From positions 3,184,001-3,248,000 of the forward strand of contig NZ_CP092099.1 of NCBI RefSeq assembly GCF_022259695.1: a stretch of DNA of 64,000 bases, read 5' to 3'. This document shows, in pieces, positions 1 to 9,400 of the stretch; the first letter of the stretch is position 1, and each line of letters begins with the position of its first letter. Under the pieces are notes generated by a model. That model ran no database searches. It saw only the letters and a program-made list of their open reading frames with translations, and was not told the DNA's origin. This DNA is from Flaviramulus sp. BrNp1-15. Lineage in GTDB: Bacteria > Bacteroidota > Bacteroidia > Flavobacteriales > Flavobacteriaceae. A program made the position numbers and the translations under genes.

Positions 1-379
1 AAGGCACCTGTAAAGCTGGAGAATATTGATCTAAAATATAAGTTATATAAACTAGTCTTAAACCACCAATTACCATAGCAAAAAAAGCAAATACAATAAT
101 TAGTGAGTAAACAATAAGTTTTAACCGTTTTTGAGTTTTACTACTAGATCTTAGCGGAAGTACATCTATAGCTACGTGCATATTTCTTCCAGACACATAA
201 GCGGCTCCTAAAATACCTAACCAAATCATAAGATACCTTGCAAGCTCATCTGTAAAAGAACTTGGTGTGCCCACTATAAATCTTGTAAAAACTTGCCATA
301 ATACATTTATAACCATAACACCCATGATTACTATTAATGCATTAGCTAAAATCTTATCTATCTTTTTTCGAAGTTCCAT
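1..379 (-). CDS. dctQ: TRAP transporter small permease, DctQ-type (partial, 3' end beyond window)
   Basis: This is the 5' part (126 codons) of a gene running off the left edge. The start is the ATG at 379, one base after the dctP stop codon. The translation has a first membrane segment at about residues 10-30, then the DctQ hallmark region with a Trp-rich stretch, SFTDELARYLMIW and a GAAYVSGRNMHVAID-like segment, and a third hydrophobic stretch at about 90-110. In TRAP systems DctQ is the small integral-membrane subunit that works with DctM and the periplasmic binder DctP in sodium-driven uptake of organic acids. A dctM gene is expected just left of the window. The operon context points to a uronate or oligouronate substrate. 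Confidence 0.9.
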   Translation of the reverse strand, partial: MELRKKIDKILANALIVIMGVMVINVLWQVFTRFIVGTPSSFTDELARYLMIWLGILGAAYVSGRNMHVAIDVLPLRSSSKTQKRLKLIVYSLIIVFAFFAMVIGGLRLVYITYILDQYSPALQVP

Positions 380-380
380 A

Positions 381-1352
381 CTACTTAGTATTTTGTATTC
401 TTTGAACTAAACTATACATATCTTCATTTTCTTTAACATCAGAGTAAACCTCTTCAACTTTACTTGAAAATAAGGTCTTATCTGGATATATAATTTCTAC
501 ACCTGCTTTTTGTACTTCATCTAGAGCTTCTTTTTCTGCTTCAGCCCATAATTGACGTTGATAAACAACAGAATTATCAACGGCTTCTTGCATCCATTTT
601 TTTTCTTGTTCTGAAAGGTCATTCCAAATATGAGTACCAATAATTAATACATCTGGTAACACTGTATGTTCGTCTAAAGAATAATATTTACATACCTCGT
701 AATGTCTAGAAAGATAAAAACTTGGTGGGTTATTTTCTGCACCGTCAACAACCCCTTGTTGTAAAGACGTATATAATTCTCCCCAAGAAATAGGAGTTGC
801 AGAGCCACCTAAACTATTCACCATGTTCATAGCCGTAACGCTTTCCATAACTCTAATTTTTAAACCTTTTAAGTCGCTAGGAGAATTAATTGGCTTGTCT
901 TTAGTATAAAAACTTCTGCTTCCAGCATCATAATACGCTAAACCTTTAATCCAGTATTTAGTTCCTTCATCTAGTAATTCTTGACCAATTGGTCCATCTA
1001 AAACTTGAAATGAATGGTTTTTATCACGGAATAAAAAAGGTAATCCAAAAACCTTCATACGTGGTGCAAAATTTTCCATAACACCAACCGAGACTTTCGT
1101 CATATCTAAACTACCAATCTGAAGTAATTCTATACATTCTCGTTCGGTACCTAATTGCTGACTCGGATAAATCTCTAGTTCCATTTTACCTCCTGATATT
1201 TGAGATAAATCTTCTCCCATTTTAACCATAGCTTTGTGTACAGAGTGGTTTACATCCAAGCTGTGTGCTAGTTTTATGGTTCTGGTATCACTCAATCGAT
1301 TGCATCCGGTTAAGATAAATAAAGTAGAAATAACAAAAATCAGGTTTCGCAT
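381..1352 (-). CDS. dctP: TRAP transporter substrate-binding protein, DctP family
   Basis: The 323-residue product has a hydrophobic N-terminus ending in the lipobox LTGC (Cys17), so it is probably a lipid-anchored solute binder. The rest follows the DctP pattern: the KLAHSLDVNH start, the SGGKMELEIYPSQQLG segment, and the conserved Arg of the KIRVME region that binds the substrate carboxylate in this family. It sits directly before dctQ and after the KDPG aldolase gene with almost no gap, so it is part of the uronate operon. The likely ligands are galacturonate, glucuronate or unsaturated uronates. That is inferred from context, since the family also binds sialic acid and C4-dicarboxylates. 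Confidence 0.9.
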   Translation of the reverse strand: MRNLIFVISTLFILTGCNRLSDTRTIKLAHSLDVNHSVHKAMVKMGEDLSQISGGKMELEIYPSQQLGTERECIELLQIGSLDMTKVSVGVMENFAPRMKVFGLPFLFRDKNHSFQVLDGPIGQELLDEGTKYWIKGLAYYDAGSRSFYTKDKPINSPSDLKGLKIRVMESVTAMNMVNSLGGSATPISWGELYTSLQQGVVDGAENNPPSFYLSRHYEVCKYYSLDEHTVLPDVLIIGTHIWNDLSEQEKKWMQEAVDNSVVYQRQLWAEAEKEALDEVQKAGVEIIYPDKTLFSSKVEEVYSDVKENEDMYSLVQRIQNTK

Positions 1353-1357
1353 GCGTC

Positions 1358-2026
1358 TTAGTTTTTTAAGTTTTTGATAATACGCAATGCGTTAGCTACA
1401 TCTTGTTTTAATTTATCAAAATCTTTATTGGCAATAATATCTTTTGAAATTAACTGAGAGCCCATACCTACACAGGTTACTCCAGCTTCAAACCAGCCTT
1501 TTAAGTTTTCCTGGGTTGGTGCTACACCTCCTGTTGGCATAATGCTCGTCCATGGTTGTGGGCCTTTTATACCTTTTACAAATCCTGGTCCGTAAGTGCC
1601 TCCTGGAAATAGCTTAACAATCTCACAACCTAACTCTTCGGCTCTAGTAATTTCTGTTAAGCTACCGCAACCTGGTGACCATAATACTTTGCGTCGGTTA
1701 CAAACTACTGCAATATCTTCTCTTAACACAGGAGTGACTATAAAGTTTGCTCCTAATGCCATGTATAAGGACGCTGCTGCTGCATCGGTTACAGAACCTA
1801 CACCCATAATCATACCTGGTAATTCTTTTATAGCGTATTTAGTTAATTCGCCAAATACCTCGTGTGCAAAATCACCTCGTGCGGTAAACTCTAATAGTCT
1901 TGCGCCTCCATCGTAACAAGCTTTTAAAACCTTTTTGCTTAATTCTATATCGCTATTGAAAAACAAAGGCACCATGCCTGTGTCTTTCATTACTTGTGCT
2001 ACTTCTAATCTTGAATATTGTGCCAT
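1358..2026 (-). CDS. eda: 2-dehydro-3-deoxyphosphogluconate (KDPG) aldolase
   Basis: The 222-residue protein is a class I aldolase with a TIM-barrel fold. It cleaves KDPG to pyruvate and glyceraldehyde 3-phosphate, the last step of uronate catabolism and of the Entner-Doudoroff route. The Schiff-base lysine is Lys138 in CEIVKLFPG, the catalytic Glu46 and Arg50 lie in LLEFTAR, and the phosphate-binding MPTGGV loop follows. Length matches the family (about 210-220). It is separated from kdgK by 105 nt of repeat-rich sequence but runs in the same direction, and dctP starts 5 nt after its stop. Confidence 0.95.
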   Translation of the reverse strand: MAQYSRLEVAQVMKDTGMVPLFFNSDIELSKKVLKACYDGGARLLEFTARGDFAHEVFGELTKYAIKELPGMIMGVGSVTDAAAASLYMALGANFIVTPVLREDIAVVCNRRKVLWSPGCGSLTEITRAEELGCEIVKLFPGGTYGPGFVKGIKGPQPWTSIMPTGGVAPTQENLKGWFEAGVTCVGMGSQLISKDIIANKDFDKLKQDVANALRIIKNLKN

Positions 2027-2029
2027 TTT

Positions 2030-2131
2030 TAAAAAAGTCGGAAGTCCGTAGTTGGAAGCCCGAAGGGTTTTTTATTATTAATATAAAAAGAAGTTAGAAA
2101 CAATACTTCTGGCTTCTAACTTCAATCTCTT
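2030..2131. repeat. Intergenic hairpin/repeat between kdgK and eda
   Basis: GAAGTTAGAA at 2090-2099 and TTCTAACTTC at 2114-2123 form a perfect 10-bp stem with a 14-nt loop. The adjacent 2036-2066 is built from repeated GGAAG and CCG words of the GTCGGAAGTCCG type. On the minus strand the hairpin follows the kdgK stop and is followed by an AT-rich run, so it could act as a weak terminator or an RNA-stability element between kdgK and eda. It also resembles the short palindromic intergenic repeats common in flavobacteria. Confidence 0.5.
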
Positions 2132-3178
2132 TTATCGTGCTACACGTCCTGAGGCATCACCTCCCATGAGTTTCTCTACCTCATCTACAGTAACTAAATT
2201 CGCATCGCCTTTTATGGTGTGTTTTAAACATGAGGCTGCTACTGCAAAATCTAAAGCGTTTTGATCGTTTTCTGGATATTTTAATAGTCCGTAAATCAAT
2301 CCGCCCATAAAACTATCGCCACCTCCAACTCGATCTACGATATCGGTAATTTGATACTGACGAGTTTCGTACATGGTTTTTCCATCATATAAAACGCCTG
2401 CCCATGTATTGTGTGATGCTGAAATAGAACCTCGTAATGTGGTAATCACTTTTTTAGCCTTTGGAAACTTTTTCATCATTTGTTTACATACTGATAAAAA
2501 GGCTTCAGCTTTTACATCATGACCATGTTTATGAACATCTAATCCTTCTGGGTGAATTCCAAAATGCTTTTCAGCATCTTCTTCATTTCCTAAAACAATA
2601 TCGCAATATGAGGTTAGTTCGGTCATCACCTTTTCTCTATGGGCATCGTCACAATATTTCCAAAGTTTTGCTCGGTAGTTTAAATCGGTTGAAATGGTAA
2701 TTCCCTTTTCACTTGCTGCTTTTACAGCTTCTAAGCAAACATCGGCTGCGCCTTGTGAAATGGCTGGAGTAATCCCCGTCCAGTGGAACCATTCTACACC
2801 TTTAAACACCGCATCCCAATCAATCATACCTGATTTTATTTCGGAGATAGCTGAATGGGCTCTATCGTAAACTACTTTACTGCCTCGACTTACTGCGCCG
2901 GTTTCTAAAAAGTAAATACCCAAACGATCGCCACCCCACACAATTTTGTCTACGCCAACACCTCGCTTGCGCATTTCCATCATCGCACATTCGCCTATAT
3001 CATTCTTAGGTAATCGGGTTACAAAATCTACCGATACACCATAATTGGCTAATGATACTGCTACGTTGGACTCGCCACCACCATAAACAACATCGAAATT
3101 GTTAGCTTGCGAAAATCTTAAAAATCCTTGTGGAGCTAATCTTAGCATGATCTCTCCAAATGTTACTACTTTACTCAT
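2132..3178 (-). CDS. kdgK: 2-dehydro-3-deoxygluconokinase, PfkB family
   Basis: This 348-residue PfkB/ribokinase-family kinase phosphorylates 2-keto-3-deoxygluconate (KDG) to KDPG. The N-terminal VTFGEIMLRLAP start, the substrate-loop YGGGESNVA (32-40), and the C-terminal anion hole with catalytic Asp288 in VGGGDSF are visible. Assignment to KDG rather than another sugar rests on the operon: eda downstream uses the product, and kduD upstream delivers KDG. The length is slightly above the usual 310-340. Confidence 0.92.
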   Translation of the reverse strand: MSKVVTFGEIMLRLAPQGFLRFSQANNFDVVYGGGESNVAVSLANYGVSVDFVTRLPKNDIGECAMMEMRKRGVGVDKIVWGGDRLGIYFLETGAVSRGSKVVYDRAHSAISEIKSGMIDWDAVFKGVEWFHWTGITPAISQGAADVCLEAVKAASEKGITISTDLNYRAKLWKYCDDAHREKVMTELTSYCDIVLGNEEDAEKHFGIHPEGLDVHKHGHDVKAEAFLSVCKQMMKKFPKAKKVITTLRGSISASHNTWAGVLYDGKTMYETRQYQITDIVDRVGGGDSFMGGLIYGLLKYPENDQNALDFAVAASCLKHTIKGDANLVTVDEVEKLMGGDASGRVAR

Positions 3179-3203
3179 TATTCAATAATATTGCTTGGTT
3201 TTA

Positions 3204-4604
3204 TTAAAAATTGAAATATTCTTTTGCGTTATAATAACTTATATCTGAAACTAGTTTTCCAATCCATTCCATATCATTTGGCAGCTCCCCTCGTTTGATT
3301 TCATCTCCTAAAAGATTACATAGAATACGTCTGAAATATTCATGCCTTGGAAAAGACAGAAAGCTTCTTGAATCCGTTAACATTCCCACGAAACAACTGA
3401 TTAACCCCATATTTGAAAGGGCATTTAATTGTTTTGTCATCCCATCTTTTTGATCTAAAAACCACCAACCAGAACCAAACTGAACTTTTCCTTTAACACT
3501 ACCATCATTAAAATTACCTATCATGGTAGCCATTACTTCATTATCAGCAGGATTTAAATTATAAATAATTGTTTTGGTTAACTTATCCTTTCCATCAAGC
3601 GCATTTAAAAATTTTGATAATTTTTGAGCTTGCGGAAAATCACCAATTGAATCCCAACCTGTATCTGGCCCTAAAATACGATGCATACGTGCATTATTAT
3701 CTCTTAAAGCCCCTAAATGAAACTGTTGCACCCATCCAAACTCATGATAAGTTTCACATAAAAACACTAAAATAGCACTTTGAAACTTTAAAGCTTCATC
3801 TTGAGTTATATTTTTGTTTTCTATTTTCTTTTTGAAAATTGAGCTTATTTCACTCTCTGTATAGTTTTCAAAATAAATTTGATCTAATCCATGGTCGCAA
3901 AGTTTACATCCATTATTATCAAAAAAGATAATTCGTTTTCTTAAAGCTTCACATAAATCCGAAAAAGAGCGTATATCTACACCTGCAACTTCACCTAAAC
4001 TGCTAATATAGTTATTGTAACCCTCATTGGAAATTAAAATAGCTTTATCTGGTCTAAAAGCTGTACTTACTTTTATATTAAAATTACTTTTAGCTAATTG
4101 CTGATGGTACTCAAGAGAATCTGTCGGGTCTTCTGTTGTACAAACTACTTCAGCATTTACTCTATTCAGCAAACCTCTACAACTGTATGCTTTAGAATTT
4201 AATTTTTCCTGAGTTTCTTCGTAAATTTTTTCGGCTGATTTTTCGTTTAAAAAATCATAAATATCAAAATATCTGGCAAGTTCTAAATGCGTCCAATGAT
4301 ACAATGGATTTCGCATAGTATAAGGTACTGTTTTTGCCCAATTTAAAAATTTGTCTTTATCTGATGCATCTCCAGTTATAAATTTTTCGTTAACACCCAA
4401 AGTACGCATAGCCCTCCATTTATAATGGTCGCCATTAATCCAAACATTTGTAATGTTATTAAAGGTTTTATCTTCTGCTATTTGTTTTGGGGGCAAATGA
4501 TTGTGATAATCTATAATGGGCAAATCTTTTGAATAGTTATGATATAACTCTTCTGCATATTTGTTTTCCAGCAAAAAATTATCGTGAATAAAATTTTTAC
4601 TCAT
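3204..4604 (-). CDS. uxaC: Glucuronate/galacturonate isomerase
   Basis: The 466-residue protein belongs to the uronate isomerase branch of the amidohydrolase superfamily. It interconverts D-glucuronate with D-fructuronate and D-galacturonate with D-tagaturonate. The N-terminal metal motif HxH is seen as His34 and His36 in IDYHNHLPP. The family segments RTLGV, HWTHLELARYF, and the C-terminal SCFVGMLTDSRSFLSFPRHEYFRR are all present. It lies between kdgK and kduD with gaps of 15-25 nt. The reductase and dehydratase that would normally follow (UxaB/UxaA or UxuB/UxuA) are not in this window and may lie further left. Confidence 0.96.
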   Translation of the reverse strand: MSKNFIHDNFLLENKYAEELYHNYSKDLPIIDYHNHLPPKQIAEDKTFNNITNVWINGDHYKWRAMRTLGVNEKFITGDASDKDKFLNWAKTVPYTMRNPLYHWTHLELARYFDIYDFLNEKSAEKIYEETQEKLNSKAYSCRGLLNRVNAEVVCTTEDPTDSLEYHQQLAKSNFNIKVSTAFRPDKAILISNEGYNNYISSLGEVAGVDIRSFSDLCEALRKRIIFFDNNGCKLCDHGLDQIYFENYTESEISSIFKKKIENKNITQDEALKFQSAILVFLCETYHEFGWVQQFHLGALRDNNARMHRILGPDTGWDSIGDFPQAQKLSKFLNALDGKDKLTKTIIYNLNPADNEVMATMIGNFNDGSVKGKVQFGSGWWFLDQKDGMTKQLNALSNMGLISCFVGMLTDSRSFLSFPRHEYFRRILCNLLGDEIKRGELPNDMEWIGKLVSDISYYNAKEYFNF

Positions 4605-4619
4605 TATGTCTTTAAATAT

Positions 4620-5405
4620 TTAGTCTTCATTAGAGGGTTTACCGATAGTAGCTAAAATGCCACCATCAACATAAATTACTTGTCCGTTTACAAAATCACT
4701 AGCTTTTGATGCTAAAAAAATTGCTGCTCCCTGTAAATCTTTTGGATCACCCCAACGAGATGCTGGAGTTCTATTAATTATAAAATCATTAAACGGATGA
4801 CCATCTACTCGTATTGGTTCTGTTTGCGAAGTTGCAAAATACCCTGGTCCAATTCCATTAACTTGTATGTTATATTTTGCCCATTCTGTTGCTAAATTTT
4901 GAGTAAGCATTTTTAAACCACCTTTAGCTGCAGCGTAAGCAGAAACGGTGCTTCTCCCCAATTCACTCATCATAGAACAGATATTAATTATTTTTCCTTC
5001 TTTTCGTTCTATCATTTGTTTTACAACTAATTGCGACATTATAAATGGACCAACTAAATCTACATCTATAACTCTTCTAAAATCTTCAACTGGCATGGTA
5101 ATAGCAAGCTCTCTTTTAATAATTCCTGCATTATTAACCAAAATGTGTATATCCCCTAATTCTTTAGTTATTAAATCTAAATTCTTTTTAGCCTCCTCTT
5201 CATTCGTTACATCAAAAAGGTAACCAGTTGCTTTAAACCCTTTGTCTTTATAATAAGACAAAGCCTTCTCCATTTTTGATGGTGTTGTACCAGTTATAAC
5301 TAATTCTGCTCCGGCATTAGCCAAACCTTCAGCCATAGCCATACCTAGACCATGAGTACCACCAGTAACTAAAGCTCTTTTATTTGATAAATTAAATAAT
5401 TCCAT
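4620..5405 (-). CDS. kduD: SDR oxidoreductase, 2-deoxy-D-gluconate 3-dehydrogenase / DKI reductase type
   Basis: This 261-residue classical short-chain dehydrogenase carries the cofactor loop TGGTHGLG (14-21), the NNAG motif (91-94), and the catalytic Ser144, Tyr157 and Lys161. KduD-type enzymes reduce 2,5-diketo-3-deoxygluconate to KDG in breakdown of unsaturated uronates from pectin and similar polysaccharides. The adjacent kduI (5-nt gap) and kdgK make this role more likely than gluconate 5-dehydrogenase, which has the same overall sequence pattern. Confidence 0.9.
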   Translation of the reverse strand: MELFNLSNKRALVTGGTHGLGMAMAEGLANAGAELVITGTTPSKMEKALSYYKDKGFKATGYLFDVTNEEEAKKNLDLITKELGDIHILVNNAGIIKRELAITMPVEDFRRVIDVDLVGPFIMSQLVVKQMIERKEGKIINICSMMSELGRSTVSAYAAAKGGLKMLTQNLATEWAKYNIQVNGIGPGYFATSQTEPIRVDGHPFNDFIINRTPASRWGDPKDLQGAAIFLASKASDFVNGQVIYVDGGILATIGKPSNED

Positions 5406-5410
5406 TCTAT

Positions 5411-6250
5411 TTATCTTAGCTCATTAGGTGAACAAACATCCATATCTCCATAGTCTAAATTCTCTCCCGCCATACCCCAAATAAAACTATAATTACTTGT
5501 TCCTGATCCTGAATGAATAGACCATGGTGGAGAAATTACGGCTTCATTATTTGCCATCCAAATATGTCTGGTTTCGTTAGTTTGCCCCATAAAATGACAT
5601 ACTGCTTGATCTTCAGGAACTTCAAAGTAAAAATAAACTTCCATCCTTCTATCATGCACATGCGCTGGCATAGTATTCCAAACACTACCAGATTTTAATG
5701 AAGTCATACCCATTTGCAACTGACAAACATCTACAACACTATTAACAATATACTTTCTCAATGTTCTAGCATTGGCAGTTTCAGGAGCACCTAATTCTAT
5801 AACCTCAACATCTTCTATTCCAATTTTTTTATTAGGAAATGCTTTGTGTGCTGGTGTAGAGTTTAAATAGAATTGCGCAGGATTACTTACTGATTTGCTT
5901 GAAAACGTAACCTTTTTATTTCCTTGACCTAAATACAAAGCTTCTTTGTTATTTAATTCATATTCAACTCCATCAACAGTAACGATTCCGGATTGCCCAA
6001 TATTAATTATCCCTAACTCCCTTCTTTCTAAAAAGAAACTAGCTTTTAATGGATCTATCGTTTCTAATTCTACAGTTTTATTCACAGGTACAACTCCGGC
6101 AACCATAAACCTATCATAATGAGAATATACCCAATTTATGTTATCTTTGGTCATTACATCTTGAATTAGAAATTCATCACGTAATTCATTTGTATTATAT
6201 TTCTTTACGGCTTCAGGATTAGAAGCATATCTTACGTTGTAATTTGACAT
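5411..6250 (-). CDS. kduI: 5-dehydro-4-deoxy-D-glucuronate isomerase
   Basis: The 279-residue cupin enzyme isomerises 4-deoxy-L-threo-5-hexosulose uronate to 2,5-diketo-3-deoxygluconate. Zinc ligands are visible as His197, His199 and Glu204 in PAHVHDRRMEVY, plus His246 in WSIHSG. These match the residues known for the E. coli enzyme with a one-position offset. The C-terminal MAGENLDYGDMD is typical. It is the first gene of the uronate operon and has its own promoter/operator region. Length equals the family standard (278-280). Confidence 0.97.
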   Translation of the reverse strand: MSNYNVRYASNPEAVKKYNTNELRDEFLIQDVMTKDNINWVYSHYDRFMVAGVVPVNKTVELETIDPLKASFFLERRELGIINIGQSGIVTVDGVEYELNNKEALYLGQGNKKVTFSSKSVSNPAQFYLNSTPAHKAFPNKKIGIEDVEVIELGAPETANARTLRKYIVNSVVDVCQLQMGMTSLKSGSVWNTMPAHVHDRRMEVYFYFEVPEDQAVCHFMGQTNETRHIWMANNEAVISPPWSIHSGSGTSNYSFIWGMAGENLDYGDMDVCSPNELR

Positions 6251-6263
6251 GTTTTAAATTTTA

Positions 6264-6277
6264 TGTAATCGATTACA
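6264..6277. promoter_or_regulatory. 14-bp palindromic operator upstream of kduI
   Basis: TGTAATCGATTACA is a perfect palindrome with the central CG typical of LacI-family sites. It lies 14-27 nt upstream of the kduI ATG. It directly abuts the putative -7 promoter element at 6278-6285, a position where a bound repressor would block initiation. The regulator gene is not in the nearby sequence; the LacI-type gene at 37909 appears to match a different operator. Confidence 0.7.
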
Positions 6278-6285
6278 CAAATATA
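6278..6285 (-). promoter_or_regulatory. Putative -7 promoter element for the uronate operon
   Basis: The minus strand reads TATATTTG, a perfect fit to the Bacteroidota -7 consensus TAnnTTTG. It lies 28-35 nt upstream of the kduI start. No clear TTG -33 element is seen at the usual spacing. The initiation site would fall inside or beside the 14-bp palindrome. Confidence 0.6.
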
Positions 6286-6392
6286 ACAAAAATATCTAAT
6301 TCTGATACATTGGTGTTGATTTTATTTGATAAAATGAAATCAATACTACAATATTTTTTTCTAATTTTAACATACTTTATTTGATTATTAAA

Positions 6393-6400
6393 TAACTTTG
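6393..6400 (+). promoter_or_regulatory. Putative -7 promoter element of the beta-propeller gene
   Basis: TAACTTTG matches the Bacteroidota consensus TAnnTTTG and lies 13 nt before the ATG at 6414. The implied leader is very short. No convincing -33 TTG is present at 19-20 nt upstream, so this is a moderate call. Confidence 0.4.
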
Positions 6401-6413
6401 GTAGAAAACAACC

Positions 6414-9400
6414 ATGACTAACTCAAAAAAAATATTCCTTACACTCATATCACTTTTTCTAATAACCTCAACTTTTTCCCAAGAAGAAACCGAAAAAAAG
6501 GTAGACTCAACATTATCTGGATTAAAATTTAGAAGTATTGGACCAGCATTTATGTCTGGTAGGATTGCTGATATTGCTATTGACCCAAACAATCAAAACA
6601 CATGGTATGTTGCTGTTGGTTCTGGTGGCGTTTGGAAAACTAATAATGCTGGAACAACTTGGGAGCCACTTAGCGATAAACAACCTTTTTTTTCAACTGG
6701 CTGCCTTACTTTAGATCCAAATAATTCGAGTAAAGTTTGGTTAGGAACTGGCGAAAATGTTGGTGGAAGACACGTTGGTATTGGTCACGGAATTTATGTA
6801 AGTCATGATGGCGGTAAAAGCTGGGAAAATAAAGGTTTAAAAAACTCCGAGCACATTTCTAAAATTATAGTAAACCCTAAAAACTCAAATGAAATTTGGG
6901 TAGCAGTACAAGGTCCGCTTTGGAGTTCTGGTGGAGAAAGAGGATTGTATAAATCTATTGATGGAGGTGACACTTGGAAATTAGTCTTAAAAGATAATGA
7001 ATGGACAGGTGTAACAGATATAGTTATTGACCCAAGAGACGAAAAAATACTTTACGCTGCAACTTGGCAACGTCATAGAAATGTTGCAGCATACATTGGT
7101 GGTGGAGAAGGAACTGCACTTTATAAAAGTACAGATGGTGGAGAAACATGGGATAAATTAAAAAATGGCTTACCAAATGGGGATATGGGTAAAATTGGTT
7201 TAGCAATTTCACCAATAAACCCAGATGTATTATATGCTGCAATAGAATTAAACAGAAAAAAAGGTGCTATTTATCGTTCTAACAATAAAGGTGGAAGTTG
7301 GACTAAAATGTCTGAAACAGTTTCTGGTGGAACTGGACCACATTATTATCAAGAATTAGTTGCCTCTCCTCATGTATTTGATAAAATATACTTAATGGAT
7401 GTTCGTGTTAGAATTTCTGAAAACGGTGGAAAAACATTCTACACCATGAAGGAATCCAATAAGCATTCTGATAATCATTCTATGACATTTAAACCTGACG
7501 ACCCAAATTATTTATTAGTTGGTACCGATGGTGGTATTTATGAATCTTTTGATAATACTGAAACTTGGAAATTTGTAAACAACCTTCCGCTTACTCAATT
7601 TTATAAAGTGGCTGTTGATGATGCTGAACCTTTCTATAATATTTATGGAGGAACACAAGATAATAACTCACAAGGTGGACCGTCAAGAACTTTAAGAAGT
7701 GATGGTATTACAAATTCAGATTGGTTTGTTGTTTTAGGAGGTGATGGTCATCAACCAGCAACTGAACCTGGAAACCCAGATATAGTTTATGCACAATCTC
7801 AACAAGGTAATTTACGTAGAGTAGATAGAACTACCGGTGAAACAACTTATATAAAACCACAAGCTGGAATTGATGAACCTTATGAACGGAATAACTGGGA
7901 CTCTCCTATTCTCGTTAGTAGTCATGACCCAAAACGTCTTTACTTTGGCACTCAACGTGTTTGGAGATCGGACAATCGTGGAGATAGTTGGAAACCAATT
8001 TCTAAAGATTTAACTAAAAATGAAGAACGTATTACATTACCAATTATGGGCAAGCAACAAAGTTGGGATGCAGCTTGGGATGTTTATGCGATGTCAACCT
8101 ATAATACTATTACGTCACTTTCAGAATCTCCATTAGATGAGAATATACTTTATGCAGGTACAGATGATGGCGTCATTCAATACACAAAAAATGGAGGACA
8201 AACTTGGACAAAACAACTTGTTTCTAGCTTGCCAAATGTTCCTGCTTCTGCTTTTGTAAATGATATTAAAGCAGATTTACATAACTCTAACATTGTCTAT
8301 ACTGCCTTAGATAATCACAAATTTGGAGATTACAAACCTTATTTACTTAAAAGCACAAATGGTGGAAAATCATGGAAATCAATCACCAATGGTATACCAG
8401 AAAACACCATGATTTGGCGCATTGTACAAGATCATGTAAATCCTAATTTATTATTCTTAGCAACAGAATATGGTATTTATGTTTCTTTAAATCAAGGTGA
8501 AAAATGGATTAAATTTTCTGAAGGTTTACCTACTATTTCATTTAGAGATTTAGCTATTCAAAAGCGTGAAAACGACTTGGTTGCCGCTTCTTTTGGTCGT
8601 GGGTTTTATATTCTAGATGATTACAGTCCTTTAAGAACTATGACTGAGAATGCATTTTCTAAATCTCAATTATTTAAACCTAGAAAGTCTTTACAATATA
8701 AACCTATAAGTGGTGGAACCTCTAGCCAAGGAGAAAGTTATTTTAAAGCACAAAATCCTGATTATGGTGCCATTTTTACTTATTATTTACCTGATAATTT
8801 TGAAAGTTTAAAAAACAAACGTACTAATAGGGAAAAGACTTTAAAAAAGGAAAATAAAAATATTCCTTTCCCTGGTTGGAATGCTTTAGATGAAGAGAAA
8901 AATGAAGAAGGTGCTTCTATTATTCTTGTGATAAAAGACAGTAAAGGTGATTTTGTAGCAAGAGTAAATGCAACTTATAAAAAAGGATTTAACCGAGTAT
9001 CTTGGAACTTAAAACAATCCTTAAGAACATCATTAAATATTGATAATATTAATGATAACCCTTCGTCTTACTATTATAGTACTTTTGTAGATGAAGGCAC
9101 TTATACAGTTTCAATGTTTTCTAACATAAAAGGAGAAATTGAAGCTTTATCAGAATCTCAAACTTTTGAGGTTGAAAGAATTCGTGAAAACGTTTTAAAA
9201 AATCCATTAATAAATGAAATGGGTAGCTACATTGAAGAACTAAAAACATTCAGATTAGAATTAGAATCCTCTTTTAAAGATTTTAGTAATGCTTCAAAAA
9301 AATTAAAAGCTCTAGATAAAGCTACTGCATATATTAATGGAAATCCAGGTGATTTAGAAAAAGAAATTACTAATTTGAAAAAGGAAATGCTTGCTTTAGA

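Noticed and set aside
1596-1916. 106-codon plus-strand frame opposite eda
   Set aside because: It is the antisense shadow of a confirmed aldolase gene, with no start context or domain.
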